A stretch of 64,000 nucleotides of DNA, from positions 6,014,001 through 6,078,000 of the forward strand of contig NZ_AP022590.1 of the NCBI RefSeq assembly GCF_010731775.1, in the 5' to 3' direction. Of the stretch, positions 36,664-45,163 are shown piece after piece. This DNA is from Mycobacterium mantenii. Its GTDB lineage: Bacteria > Actinomycetota > Actinomycetes > Mycobacteriales > Mycobacteriaceae. The first letter of the stretch is position 1; each line of letters opens with the position of its first letter. The notes beneath the pieces were generated by a model, which was given only the letters and a program-made list of their open reading frames with translations, did no database searches and was not told the origin of the DNA. The translations under genes were made by a program, and so were the position numbers.

Positions 36664-37802
36664 GACAAACCTTTGGCCGCGACCGAGCGCAGTATCTCGT
36701 TGGTACCGCCGCGGATGGTAAACGACGGCGAATCCAGCACGGCGCGGCGTAGCAACCGTTCGAAGAGCGACGGCTCCGGCTCCAGGCCGCAGACGAGCTC
36801 ACGGTCCAACAATCCCCGCAGCGCGCTCACGACATCCTGTTCGAACCGGGTGCCCATCTCCTTGATGAGCGCGGCCTCGGCGGCGGGCGTGCCGCCGGCA
36901 TCGATCGCCCTGGCCACGGACAGCGATAGCCGGCGCACCACCCAGTATTGGGCCGCGAGTTCGCCGATCAGCCGACTCCCGGAGACAGTGGCGGCCAGGT
37001 CCGGCCACTCGCGCAGGAACTCTTGGACTAACAGGAAGGTCGAGATCCACCGGTCCGGGCCGCTCCGCTCGAAGGCCAACTCGCTGGCGTTCTGCGCCCA
37101 ACCCTGTCCGATTTCACCGATTACCATCTCGTCGGACACCAGCACGCCGTCAAGGAGCACCTCGGCGAAGTGGTCGGTGCTGCCGTTCAGGTAGGGGATC
37201 GGCTTGACCGTCACGCCGGGGCTGCGCATATCGATCAGGAACCGGCTCAGCCCGCTATGACGTTCGCCCTCCCCGGTTCGACACAGCGCGATCATGAAGT
37301 CGGCGCGCATCGCGTTACTCGTCCAAACCTTCACGCCCGACACTCGCCAGCCATCCCCGTCGCGCACACCCCGCGTCCGCACCGAAGCGAGATCGCTTCC
37401 GGCGTCGGGCTCGCTCATGCCGATGCAAAAACACAACTCGCCCCGGCAGATTCGCGGCAACAGCCACTGCTTCTGGTCCTCGGTGCCGTAACGCAACAGC
37501 ACCGGGGCGATCTGCCGGTCGGCCACCCAGTGATGCCCAACCGGGGCGCCCCAGCGCAGCAGCTCCTCGACGACGACAAAGCGGTCGACGGCGGTGGCGT
37601 CGTGGCCGCCGTAGCCCGCCGGGACCGCCATGCCGATCCAGCCACGCTCGGCCAACGCGGCGGAGAACGCCCGGTCAACCCCGGCGCTCATCCCGAGGCC
37701 AGGCTCGAACGTCCCCCAGGGCAGCGTCTCGGCCAGGAACGCCCGAACCTGTTCCCGCAATTCCAGCTCTGCGGCGGTAAGCGCGGCAGGCGACGGGACC
37801 AT
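36660..37802 (-). CDS. Acyl-CoA dehydrogenase
   Basis: A 380-residue flavoenzyme that introduces a 2,3 double bond into an acyl-CoA. Signatures are FCIGMSEPDAGSDLASVRTR, GVKVWTSNAMRADFMIALCRTGE and the C-terminal RGGTNEILRSVAAKGL. It is first in the minus-strand chain fadE–fadE–hydrolase–crotonase–VOC–kinase/murQ–amidase, most of which overlap by four bases. No regulator lies adjacent. Confidence 0.92.
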   Translation of the reverse strand: MVPSPAALTAAELELREQVRAFLAETLPWGTFEPGLGMSAGVDRAFSAALAERGWIGMAVPAGYGGHDATAVDRFVVVEELLRWGAPVGHHWVADRQIAPVLLRYGTEDQKQWLLPRICRGELCFCIGMSEPDAGSDLASVRTRGVRDGDGWRVSGVKVWTSNAMRADFMIALCRTGEGERHSGLSRFLIDMRSPGVTVKPIPYLNGSTDHFAEVLLDGVLVSDEMVIGEIGQGWAQNASELAFERSGPDRWISTFLLVQEFLREWPDLAATVSGSRLIGELAAQYWVVRRLSLSVARAIDAGGTPAAEAALIKEMGTRFEQDVVSALRGLLDRELVCGLEPEPSLFERLLRRAVLDSPSFTIRGGTNEILRSVAAKGLS

Positions 37803-37873
37803 ACTGGCAGGCTAACCACCCGCTCGGAAGCGAGGAAGTTGCCGACCCTGATGCGCCGGCAGATCAGCCGCCC

Positions 37874-39514
37874 CTAGTGGGGGAGCTGCAGGTAGCGATG
37901 CACCAGGGCGATCGCTGTGCCGCCTTCACCGACTGATGCCGCGACGCGCTTCACTGATCCCGAGCGAATGTCGCCGATTGCGAAGATGCCCGGGGCGCTC
38001 GTTTCGAGGCCGAACGGCTCGCGTCCGGGCTTCCACGGTCCCGCCTTCATCGCATCGGTTCCCGTCAACACGAAGCCGTGTTCGTCGCGCGAGATCTGTG
38101 GTGGGAGCCAATCAGTCGTCGCCTCGGCGCCGATGAGCACGAAGAGCACCCTCGCGCCGCGCCGAGATGTGATGCCGGTCCTTCGATCGATCACCTCGAT
38201 CTCCTTGAGTTGTTCGTCTCCGTGCGCGGCGACAACCTCGGATCGGGTTTCCACCCGGATGTTGGCTTTTGTTGCGATCTGCTCGATGAGGTAGGCAGAC
38301 ATGCTCTCGGCGAGCGATTCGCCCCGCACGACGAGCGTGACCGATCGGGCGTGGTTGGAGAGAAACACGGCGGCTTGGCCGGCCGAATTGCCCGCACCGA
38401 TCAGATACACATCGTTGCCCTGCGCCAGACCCGCGTCGCTGCGTGCCGCGCCGTAGTAGACACCGGAGCCGACGAACCGATCGACCGATTCGAGCCGCAG
38501 GCGTCGCCATTCCACACCCATCGCAAGCACGATCGACCTCGTCCGAAGAACGTCGCCACCATCGAGGGTGACTGCCATCTCGGCGGGATCGATGCCTTCG
38601 ACCTGACGCGTCACGACGATTTCGGCGCCCAGCCGTTTCGCCTGTTGCAGCGTCCGCGTCGCGAGGTCGTCACCAGAGACGCCGAACGGAAATCCCGTGT
38701 AGTTCTCGATCCGGGTTGAGGTGCCGGCCTGCCCGCCGGGGGCGAAGGATTCGATCAGTCCGGTTTGCAAACCCTCGGAGGCGCCGTTGACCGCCGCAGT
38801 CAGGCCCGCCGGGCCGCCGCCCACGATCACCACGTCGTAGTTTCTCCGGGTCGGTTCGACCGTCAGTCCAGCGGCCGTGGCAACCGCCCGCATCGTCGGG
38901 GTGGCCAGCTGGGTGCCGTCCCGCAGCACCACCACGGGATAGGCGGCGGGTTTGCCTCCGGTGTGTTCGAGAGCTGCGGGGTCGTCTGAATCTAGGCGTT
39001 CGTAAGGAATCTGGTTGCGATGCAGAAAGGTGTCGCATGCGTGCACTCCCGGGTCGACGCGCGGGCCGATCACGAACATGGCGGGCTCGCGGGGGCTGGC
39101 CGTGGCGCTTCTGAGCATGTCCATGCGCCGCAGCGCCGCGGCACCGACCGCTTCGGAGACTTGGGGCGCCATGGCGGCGAGCGTGTGGAACTCCTCGACC
39201 GTCACTTTCAGCACGCGCGATGGCTCGACGGCTCGCATGCTGGCGGGCAACGACGTACCGAGTGTCATCGGGATCTCGCCTGCGACTTCGCCCGGAAGCC
39301 GCACGCCGATCACCTGCTCGACTCCGTTCACCAGCTTCGTCAACTCGGCCTTGCCTTCGACCACGATCGCTAAGGACCTTCCTTCGCCCTCGTGGCCTAC
39401 GTACTCCCCGGCGATGAGGTGAATGTCCTCAACGGCGCCGGCAAGGTACTCCAGTTCTTTGTCCCCCAGCGTCGAGAAGAGTGGAATTGTGGCCAGCTCT
39501 TCGATGGTGAACAT
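37874..39514 (-). CDS. cNMP-domain fused thioredoxin-reductase-like flavoprotein
   Basis: 546 residues in three parts: a cyclic-nucleotide-binding fold (1-130), a glutaredoxin-like segment (about 145-225, FVIGPRVDPGVHACDTFLHRN), and a FAD/NAD(P) thioredoxin-reductase fold (230-546: VVIVGGGPAGLTAAV, YLIGAGNSAGQAAVFLS, GIFAIGDIRSGSVKRVAASVGEG). The redox CxxC expected before the second Rossmann domain is missing (GVYYGAARSDA). The phosphate-binding cassette also reads GEIPMTL...LPAS without the usual Arg, so cAMP binding is uncertain. It diverges from an adenylate cyclase gene 175 bases away. Confidence 0.88.
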   Translation of the reverse strand: MFTIEELATIPLFSTLGDKELEYLAGAVEDIHLIAGEYVGHEGEGRSLAIVVEGKAELTKLVNGVEQVIGVRLPGEVAGEIPMTLGTSLPASMRAVEPSRVLKVTVEEFHTLAAMAPQVSEAVGAAALRRMDMLRSATASPREPAMFVIGPRVDPGVHACDTFLHRNQIPYERLDSDDPAALEHTGGKPAAYPVVVLRDGTQLATPTMRAVATAAGLTVEPTRRNYDVVIVGGGPAGLTAAVNGASEGLQTGLIESFAPGGQAGTSTRIENYTGFPFGVSGDDLATRTLQQAKRLGAEIVVTRQVEGIDPAEMAVTLDGGDVLRTRSIVLAMGVEWRRLRLESVDRFVGSGVYYGAARSDAGLAQGNDVYLIGAGNSAGQAAVFLSNHARSVTLVVRGESLAESMSAYLIEQIATKANIRVETRSEVVAAHGDEQLKEIEVIDRRTGITSRRGARVLFVLIGAEATTDWLPPQISRDEHGFVLTGTDAMKAGPWKPGREPFGLETSAPGIFAIGDIRSGSVKRVAASVGEGGTAIALVHRYLQLPH

Positions 39515-39689
39515 GACTGCCTCCCAATCCCTTTCACGGGAGTCGCTGATTCACGAGAGCGGCTTCGCGTGTGGGGTCGAAATTCTTCGATACAGAAATC
39601 GTCCACCGCACAGCCATGGCGGCACATGAGGCATCCGCCCCAAATGTCGGGACGGAACACCTGGGCCCAGGCAAGCGTATGGTTCGACC

Positions 39690-41018
39690 ATGAACGTCGC
39701 GCCGGACGTCCACTATGCCAAGAGCGGCGGCCTGAACATCGCGTTCTCGGTGACCGGAGAAGGGCCCGACCTGGTCGTCGCGCCCGGCTTCATCTCGCAC
39801 CTCGACATCATGTGGGAGGAGCCGTCAGTCGTTCACTTCTACTCGCGGCTCGCGTCCTTTCGCCGCGTCGTCACCTTTGACAAGCGGGGCACGGGCCTTT
39901 CGGATCCGGTGATGCACGCGCCAACGTTGGAAGAGTCCGTCGATGACCTGCGCGCCGTCATGGACGCGGCCGGATGTGAACGTGCCGACCTCGTGGGCGT
40001 CTCCGAGGGAGGCACGATGGCGGTGCTGATGACTGCCGGCCATCCCGACCGCGTGAATGCGCTTATCCTCTACGGCACGTTTTCCCGCCTGCTCCGAGCA
40101 ACTGACTACCCACTTGGCGTCACCGAGGAGCAGCTGACGGCATTGGTCGAGGTGAGTGCCAAGGGCTGGGGTGAGGGCATCGGGCTGGGTGCGTGGGCTC
40201 CGAGCCGGCGGGGCGACGCCGATTTCCGGCGGTGGTGGGCGCGGCTGCAGCGGGTGGCTGCCAGCCCGGGCATGGTGCGCAACATCTTCGCGCTCTATCC
40301 GCAGCTGGACATCCGCGACGTGCTGCCCGCGATCCAGGTGCCGACGCTCGTGCTCCATCGGCGCGGCGACCGGATGGTGCGGCTCGAGATGGGTCGCTAC
40401 CTCGCTGACCGCATCCCCGAAGCCAAGTTCGTCGAGGTCGACGGCGCCGACCACCTGTTCTTTACAGGCGACGCCGATACCGTTCTCGATGAGATCGAGG
40501 AGTTCCTCACCGGCGTCCGGCCGCTGCCTGTGGCCGAACGCGTACTGGCGACGGTGTTGTTTACCGACATCGTCGACTCCACGAAGCGAGCGGTCGAGCT
40601 TGGCGACCAGCGGTGGAAGGAGATGCTCGGCAGGCACGATGTCCAGGTACGGCGCCAGCTGGCACGCTTCCAGGGCCGTGAGGTCAACACAACCGGCGAC
40701 GGCTTCCTCGCCCGGTTCGACGGACCCGCCCGCGCGATCCGGTGTGCCATGGCGATCCGCGACGTGCTGCGGAGCCTGGGTCTAGAGGTGCGGGCGGGCG
40801 TACACACGGGCGAGGTCGAGCTGCGCGACGACGACATCAGCGGCATCGCTGTCCACATCGCAGCGCGTGTGGCGGCAGCCGCCGGGCCGGGCGAGGTGCT
40901 CGTCTCGCGCATCGTCGTCGACCTGGTCGCCGGGTCGGGGCTCAGCTTTGCCGCTCGCGGCGAGCACGTTCTCAAGGGTGTGGCGGGTGAGTGGGGGCTA
41001 TTCGCCGTCGAGGGCTGA
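39690..41018 (+). CDS. Alpha/beta-hydrolase–class III adenylate cyclase (Rv1900c/LipJ-like)
   Basis: 442 residues. An N-terminal alpha/beta hydrolase (1-265; elbow GVSEGG, His in DGADHLFF) is fused to a C-terminal cyclase homology domain (275-442). Metal-binding Asp residues are in LFTDIVDS and TTGDGF; the transition-state Arg is in HIAAR. The adenine-selecting Lys is Asn (EVNTTGDG), as described for Rv1900c, which nevertheless makes cAMP. The hydrolase may sense or modify a lipid. It faces the cNMP-domain flavoprotein, suggesting a local cAMP signalling pair. Confidence 0.9.
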   Translation: MNVAPDVHYAKSGGLNIAFSVTGEGPDLVVAPGFISHLDIMWEEPSVVHFYSRLASFRRVVTFDKRGTGLSDPVMHAPTLEESVDDLRAVMDAAGCERADLVGVSEGGTMAVLMTAGHPDRVNALILYGTFSRLLRATDYPLGVTEEQLTALVEVSAKGWGEGIGLGAWAPSRRGDADFRRWWARLQRVAASPGMVRNIFALYPQLDIRDVLPAIQVPTLVLHRRGDRMVRLEMGRYLADRIPEAKFVEVDGADHLFFTGDADTVLDEIEEFLTGVRPLPVAERVLATVLFTDIVDSTKRAVELGDQRWKEMLGRHDVQVRRQLARFQGREVNTTGDGFLARFDGPARAIRCAMAIRDVLRSLGLEVRAGVHTGEVELRDDDISGIAVHIAARVAAAAGPGEVLVSRIVVDLVAGSGLSFAARGEHVLKGVAGEWGLFAVEG

Positions 41019-41046
41019 CATCGGATAACGACGGCTCTTGACGCTG

Positions 41047-41946
41047 TCAGGAACGACGAGCCACGATCACCGGGACCTTGATCCTGTTGACCACCGCCGC
41101 GCCGACCGAGCCCAGCATCATGCCGGCGAAGCCGCCCCGGCCGTGGCTGCCGATCACGAGCAATTGCGCCCATTCGGATGCCTCGATCAGCCAATGCGCG
41201 GGCTCACCGATTTCGATTCTGCGACGGACCCCCACCTCGGGATAGCGCTCCTGCCAACCCGCCAGCCGTTCGCCAAGCATCTCTTCCTCGGTGGACAGCC
41301 CGACATCCCAATCGAAGTTCGGGAACGCCTCTTTGAAGTCGGTAATCCGCAGATCCGTCCAGGCGTGCAGGGCAATCAGACCGACACCCCGTCGTGACGC
41401 TTCGTCGAATGCGACCGCAGTCGCCGCCTCCGACGCGGACGAGCCGTCGATGCCCAGCAGGACCGGCGCTCGAGCGACATTGCTGATCAGCGGCTTCTCG
41501 TCGTGGATCACGGCGACTGGGCAATGCGCGTGGTAGACCAGTCCCGAGCTCACCGAGCCGAGGAAGCTGCGGACCAGCACGCCGCCATACCCCCGGTAGC
41601 CGACCACGACCATCTCGACCTGTCTGGACAGGTCGATGAGCGTCGGGACGGTGGCCGAACGAAACACCTTGCTGTGGATCTGTACCGGGCCACAATCGCC
41701 GGTGCTCTCCTCGGCGACCTTGACCGCCGAGTCGAGGAAACCGCGCGCCCGCCGTTCCAGCCATTGGCAGAAGCTCCCCAGCGCGGCGACTTCGAACCAC
41801 TCCGGTAAGGAGGCATCGATGACATGGACCATGGTCAGCGGCACATCCCGCAGCGCTGCGTCACGGGCCGCCCACCGCACAGCGCCCAGTGCCGCTGCCG
41901 AGCCGTCGATACCTACCACGACCCCGCGACGCGGTGGTTGCACCAT
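41047..41946 (-). CDS. Universal stress protein, tandem USP domains
   Basis: 299 residues with two complete USP domains. The first starts VVVGIDGSAAALGAVRWA and has the ATP loop GYRGYGG...SFLGSVSS. The second starts VLLGIDGSSAS and has GSHGRGGFAGMMLGSVG. Both loops fit the ATP-binding type (Rv2005c/Rv2623-like). ATG 41946 is chosen, since the first strand follows ten residues later; upstream in-frame sequence is unlikely coding. A degenerate DosR-like site lies about 90 bases upstream. Confidence 0.9.
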   Translation of the reverse strand: MVQPPRRGVVVGIDGSAAALGAVRWAARDAALRDVPLTMVHVIDASLPEWFEVAALGSFCQWLERRARGFLDSAVKVAEESTGDCGPVQIHSKVFRSATVPTLIDLSRQVEMVVVGYRGYGGVLVRSFLGSVSSGLVYHAHCPVAVIHDEKPLISNVARAPVLLGIDGSSASEAATAVAFDEASRRGVGLIALHAWTDLRITDFKEAFPNFDWDVGLSTEEEMLGERLAGWQERYPEVGVRRRIEIGEPAHWLIEASEWAQLLVIGSHGRGGFAGMMLGSVGAAVVNRIKVPVIVARRS

Positions 41947-42032
41947 TCCAGCTCGTTTCTGATCGGCTATGTGCCCACCGGCAGGATCGCTCAGGGCGGC
42001 CCTCATTTGTCAGGGCCGAAGAGATGCAAGCC

Positions 42033-42050
42033 GAAGGACCAAAGGCATCG
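42033..42050. promoter_or_regulatory. Candidate DosR-like box upstream of USP
   Basis: GAAGGACCAAAGGCATCG shares the core GG(A/T)CCAAAGGCA with the site upstream of the other USP gene in this window (2116-2132) and about 11 of 20 positions with the palindromic DosR consensus. A partly inverted copy GGGTCCTTTG follows near 42064. Weak evidence. Confidence 0.3.
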
Positions 42051-42146
42051 AGTGCAGGCCGAGGGTCCTTTGCCGCAGCCCGACGGACGCTTAATCTCCC
42101 GACATGGACCGCATCTGGCAGTGGACATGGGATCGGTGGCGGCGTT

Positions 42147-42584
42147 CTAGCCTTTCGGCGCCAGGACGACGACGGGGATGGGTCGCGACGTCTTCTTCTG
42201 GTATTCGTTGTAGCGATTTTGATTGTTCTTGTTGACGATCTGCCATAGCCGCGGGTAGTCGGGATCGCCGGACAGCACCGGTCGTGCGGTGACAGCGAGA
42301 CGTCTTGGGCCGACGTTGATCTCGACGTCGGGATTGGCCTTCAGGTTGTGGTACCAGCCAGGAGCCCGGGGCGCACCGCCCTTGGAGGCGACGATCAGAT
42401 AGTTGTCACCGTCGCGGGCGTAAGTCAGCGACGTCGTGCGTTGTTTACCGGTCTTCGCGCCGACGGTATGCAGTAGCAGGCTCGGTATCCACAGCGTGCG
42501 GTGACCGATCCAGCCGTTCGTCTTCTGATAGACCGTGTCGTGCACCCGCAGCACCTGCGAGAACACCCTTTCCACCAAACTCAT
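42147..42584 (-). CDS. Deazaflavin (F420)-dependent nitroreductase family protein (Ddn-like)
   Basis: A 145-residue split-barrel protein of the DUF385/Ddn family, F420-dependent quinone reductases. Motifs are LLLHTVGAKTGKQRTTSLTYARDGDNYLIVASKGGAPRAPGWYHNL broken into the usual strand blocks, and ANPDVEINVG. ATG 42584 starts MSLVERVFSQ. Relatives reduce menaquinone-type quinones and activate nitroimidazoles. Physiological substrate not determinable. Confidence 0.88.
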   Translation of the reverse strand: MSLVERVFSQVLRVHDTVYQKTNGWIGHRTLWIPSLLLHTVGAKTGKQRTTSLTYARDGDNYLIVASKGGAPRAPGWYHNLKANPDVEINVGPRRLAVTARPVLSGDPDYPRLWQIVNKNNQNRYNEYQKKTSRPIPVVVLAPKG

Positions 42585-42674
42585 GGCTACCAGTCTCACT
42601 CAGCGGCGTCGGGCTTTTCCAGTACTGTCCCTGAAGCGCGCTCCGCTCGCACAGTCGGGTCACAGTGCGGCGGG

Positions 42675-42833
42675 TTAGTAATGGTGCGGCGGTCGCTCGT
42701 CGCGGAGCCGGCGCTCGTCCCATGCCTCGCGCGCCTGCTCCTCGTCGCCGAACCTCTCCAAGTCCTCGGGCGTGACGCGTTCCCGCGGCGGTTTTGGCTC
42801 GGCCGGCCGTGAAGGTGGGGGTTCGCTAGCCAT
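42675..42833 (-). CDS. Small charged protein, 52 residues
   Basis: A short reading frame starting MASEPPPSRPAEP and ending DERPPHHY-stop. It is Pro-rich at the N-terminus and then strongly charged (RVTPEDLERFGDEEQAREAWDE..RR). The composition looks coding rather than random, with GC-rich third positions. No ribosome site is obvious. Function unknown. It lies between the Ddn-like and LysR genes, all on the minus strand. Confidence 0.5.
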   Translation of the reverse strand: MASEPPPSRPAEPKPPRERVTPEDLERFGDEEQAREAWDERRLRDERPPHHY

Positions 42834-42856
42834 GAGGCAATTGTCTCTTACGAGCT

Positions 42857-43780
42857 CTAAGTCTCTGCTCGGGCGATGTTCTCGACGATGATCTCACAGG
42901 CGGTGTCATAGAAGGCGCTGATCAGAGTGGAGAAGGAGAGCTCGAAGGGATAGATCATGTGCACCGCCAGCGGTTCCACCGTCCATTCGGGAAGGATCGG
43001 CACGATGGTGCCCTCGCGCAGTTCCTCGGCGCAGATGATCTGCGTGGGCATGGCGCCGATGCCGAGGTCCTGCAGAATGTACTCCTTGCACACTTGAAAG
43101 TTGTTGGCCCGTGCGCGCACTCGTGGCGACAGCTCGTATCGCTTGTTAGGTTTGGTCACCGCCAGCTTTTGCGGTCCGCAGAACCCGAAGTCGATGAACG
43201 GCAGGGTGTTCAACTGCGCGGGTTCGGTGATCGGGTCCGGCAGTTGACCCACGAAAGTGGTTGAGGCGCAGAGGAACAGGTTCAGGTCGAAGACCTTGCG
43301 CGCGATCAGTGTCGAATCCTGCAGCGGCCCGGGACCGAACACGACGTCGTAACCGTCTTTGACCGGGTCGACCATGTTGTCGACCAACCGAATGTCCAAG
43401 CGCGAGTTCGGGTAACGCCGAAGGAAGGTGGCCCCGACCCTGGATGCATAGTCGATGCCCAGGCTTACCGGTATCGCGACCCGCAGCTCACCCTGTGGCT
43501 CCTGCCTGCTGCCCTCCACCAGCGCCCGGACGCCGTTGGCCTCGGTCAAGATATTGAGCGCGTGGTCGTAGATCTGCTCGCCGATATCGGTGACCGTCAG
43601 CTGGTGGGTGTTCTTCCGCAGCAGCTTGATGCCCAGGTCGGATTCCAGCTTGGTCAGCTTCCGGCTCACCGTCGACTTGGGCATGCCCAGCGCCGTCGCC
43701 GCCTTCGAGATGCTGCGGCAGTCCACCACCTTGCCGAACACCAGCAGGGCATCGAGGTCGAAGGGCAGATTCTGTTCCAT
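42857..43780 (-). CDS. LysR-type transcriptional regulator
   Basis: 307 residues: N-terminal winged HTH (10-70, RSISKAATALGMPKSTVSRKLTKLESDLGIKLL) and a PBP-like effector domain (95-300). It is divergent from the Rieske-led operon and so is the likely activator of it, responding to the pathway substrate or an intermediate. The inverted repeat at 43799-43813 lies between the two genes. Confidence 0.93.
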   Translation of the reverse strand: MEQNLPFDLDALLVFGKVVDCRSISKAATALGMPKSTVSRKLTKLESDLGIKLLRKNTHQLTVTDIGEQIYDHALNILTEANGVRALVEGSRQEPQGELRVAIPVSLGIDYASRVGATFLRRYPNSRLDIRLVDNMVDPVKDGYDVVFGPGPLQDSTLIARKVFDLNLFLCASTTFVGQLPDPITEPAQLNTLPFIDFGFCGPQKLAVTKPNKRYELSPRVRARANNFQVCKEYILQDLGIGAMPTQIICAEELREGTIVPILPEWTVEPLAVHMIYPFELSFSTLISAFYDTACEIIVENIARAET

Positions 43781-43798
43781 GGGCTGCGTTCCAAGTAT

Positions 43799-43813
43799 GC
43801 AACAGGGTGTTGC
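43799..43813. promoter_or_regulatory. Inverted repeat, candidate LysR operator
   Basis: GCAACA-GGG-TGTTGC is a perfect 6+6 inverted repeat with a 3-base centre, midway in the 102-base divergent region between the LysR gene and the Rieske operon. It does not fit the T-N11-A rule exactly. Confidence 0.55.
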
Positions 43814-43882
43814 GTTCGTACACCTTATTGGGGGTCCCCCCAGCTGCTAGCGTCGGCCGCACCAGGTAGGGAGGTACCCGGG

Positions 43883-45163
43883 ATGAATCAGCCCATCGCC
43901 GTCGCCAAGCCCCCGAGCGGGCACTGGACCGACGCATACCCCGAGCTCGGCCGCGGCCCGGTGTCGCTTGACGATTGTGTGTCCGAGGAGTTCTACGAGA
44001 AAGAACGCGAGCACGTCTTCAAGAAGACCTGGCTGTACGTCGGGCGGGTCGAACGCGTTCCGCGCACCGGCAGCTACTTCACCCGCGAGCTCAAGTTCCT
44101 GAACACCTCGATCATCATCGTGCGCGGCAAGGACCAGGTGATCCGCGCCTTCCACAACATCTGCCCACACCGTGGCAACAAGATGTTGTGGGAAGACGAC
44201 CCGTTCCAGGAGGTGTCGGGTCGCGCCCCGTTGCTGTACTGCCGCTTCCACGGCTGGCGCTACAAGCTGGACGGATCGCTGCACTCGGCCACCCGCAAGG
44301 ACCTGCTGCTGGACTTCGATGCCGACAGCTGCCGGGTGCCGGCGGTGCAGTGCGAGGTCTGGGAAGGCTTCATCTTCATCAACCTCAATCCGAACAACAC
44401 CGAGCCCCTGCGTTCCTTTCTCGGCGAATTGGCCCATGGCATCGAGGGTTATCCGTTCGACGGCCCGCATCGGGTCTACAAATTCTCGGCCGAGTTGCAG
44501 TGCAACTGGAAGATCTTCGTCGACAGCTTCGCCGAGAGTTACCACGGGCCCTACTTGCATGCGTCGTCGTTCGGCGCTCTCACCGCAGAGGCCAGAGATG
44601 CGTTCGACCAGCCGAACCCATTCACCGACGCGCTGGCCTACCAACTCAGCGGCCCGCACCGGATGTTCTCGTTCTCCGGTGAGCCATCGCAAAAGACGCC
44701 GTACTCCAAGCCCATTGAGTGCGTGATGGAAGCCAGCGCTGCGGGGCCCTGGACCAAGCGCACCGATCGCGGTCCGATGCCGCCGGGGCTCAATCCCACC
44801 CGATCGGAGAAATACGGCTTCGACTCCTTCCAGTTCTTCCCCAACTTCGTGGTGATTTTCGGATCGTCCGGTTTCAGCACGCACACGCATTGGCCGACCG
44901 GCCCGCACTCGCACCTGTTCGAGGTCGAGATGTTTTATCCCCCGCCCAAGACGCACAAGGAGCGCCTCGGCCAGGAGCTCACCGTGACCTTCCTCAACGA
45001 CATCATCCTCGAAGACGCGAGCCCGTCGGAGGGTCTGCAGGCGATGCTCAACAGCGGTGTCCTGACGCATTTCACGATGAACGACGAGGAAGTCCTGCTG
45101 CGCCACCTGCACAAAGTGGTCGGTGACTACGTCGCGGCCGGCGAAGCGGCGGCCCAGCAATGA
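43883..45163 (+). CDS. Rieske non-haem iron aromatic-ring-hydroxylating oxygenase, alpha subunit
   Basis: 426 residues. The Rieske [2Fe-2S] ligands are CPHRGN and CRFHGW (about residues 94-118). The mononuclear iron site is DSFAESYHGPYLH. ATG 43883 follows GGGAGG. It probably hydroxylates or O-demethylates an aromatic or cyclic substrate. No beta subunit is adjacent, consistent with an alpha-only oxygenase. Its reductase and ferredoxin are not in this operon; a general system (for example FprA with a ferredoxin) may supply electrons. First gene of a five-gene operon. Confidence 0.93.
   Translation: MNQPIAVAKPPSGHWTDAYPELGRGPVSLDDCVSEEFYEKEREHVFKKTWLYVGRVERVPRTGSYFTRELKFLNTSIIIVRGKDQVIRAFHNICPHRGNKMLWEDDPFQEVSGRAPLLYCRFHGWRYKLDGSLHSATRKDLLLDFDADSCRVPAVQCEVWEGFIFINLNPNNTEPLRSFLGELAHGIEGYPFDGPHRVYKFSAELQCNWKIFVDSFAESYHGPYLHASSFGALTAEARDAFDQPNPFTDALAYQLSGPHRMFSFSGEPSQKTPYSKPIECVMEASAAGPWTKRTDRGPMPPGLNPTRSEKYGFDSFQFFPNFVVIFGSSGFSTHTHWPTGPHSHLFEVEMFYPPPKTHKERLGQELTVTFLNDIILEDASPSEGLQAMLNSGVLTHFTMNDEEVLLRHLHKVVGDYVAAGEAAAQQ

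Noticed and set aside
39515..39689. A CRP-type site between the cyclase and the cNMP flavoprotein
   Set aside because: The best candidate (TTCACG...CGTGTGG) does not fit TGTGA-N6-TCACA.
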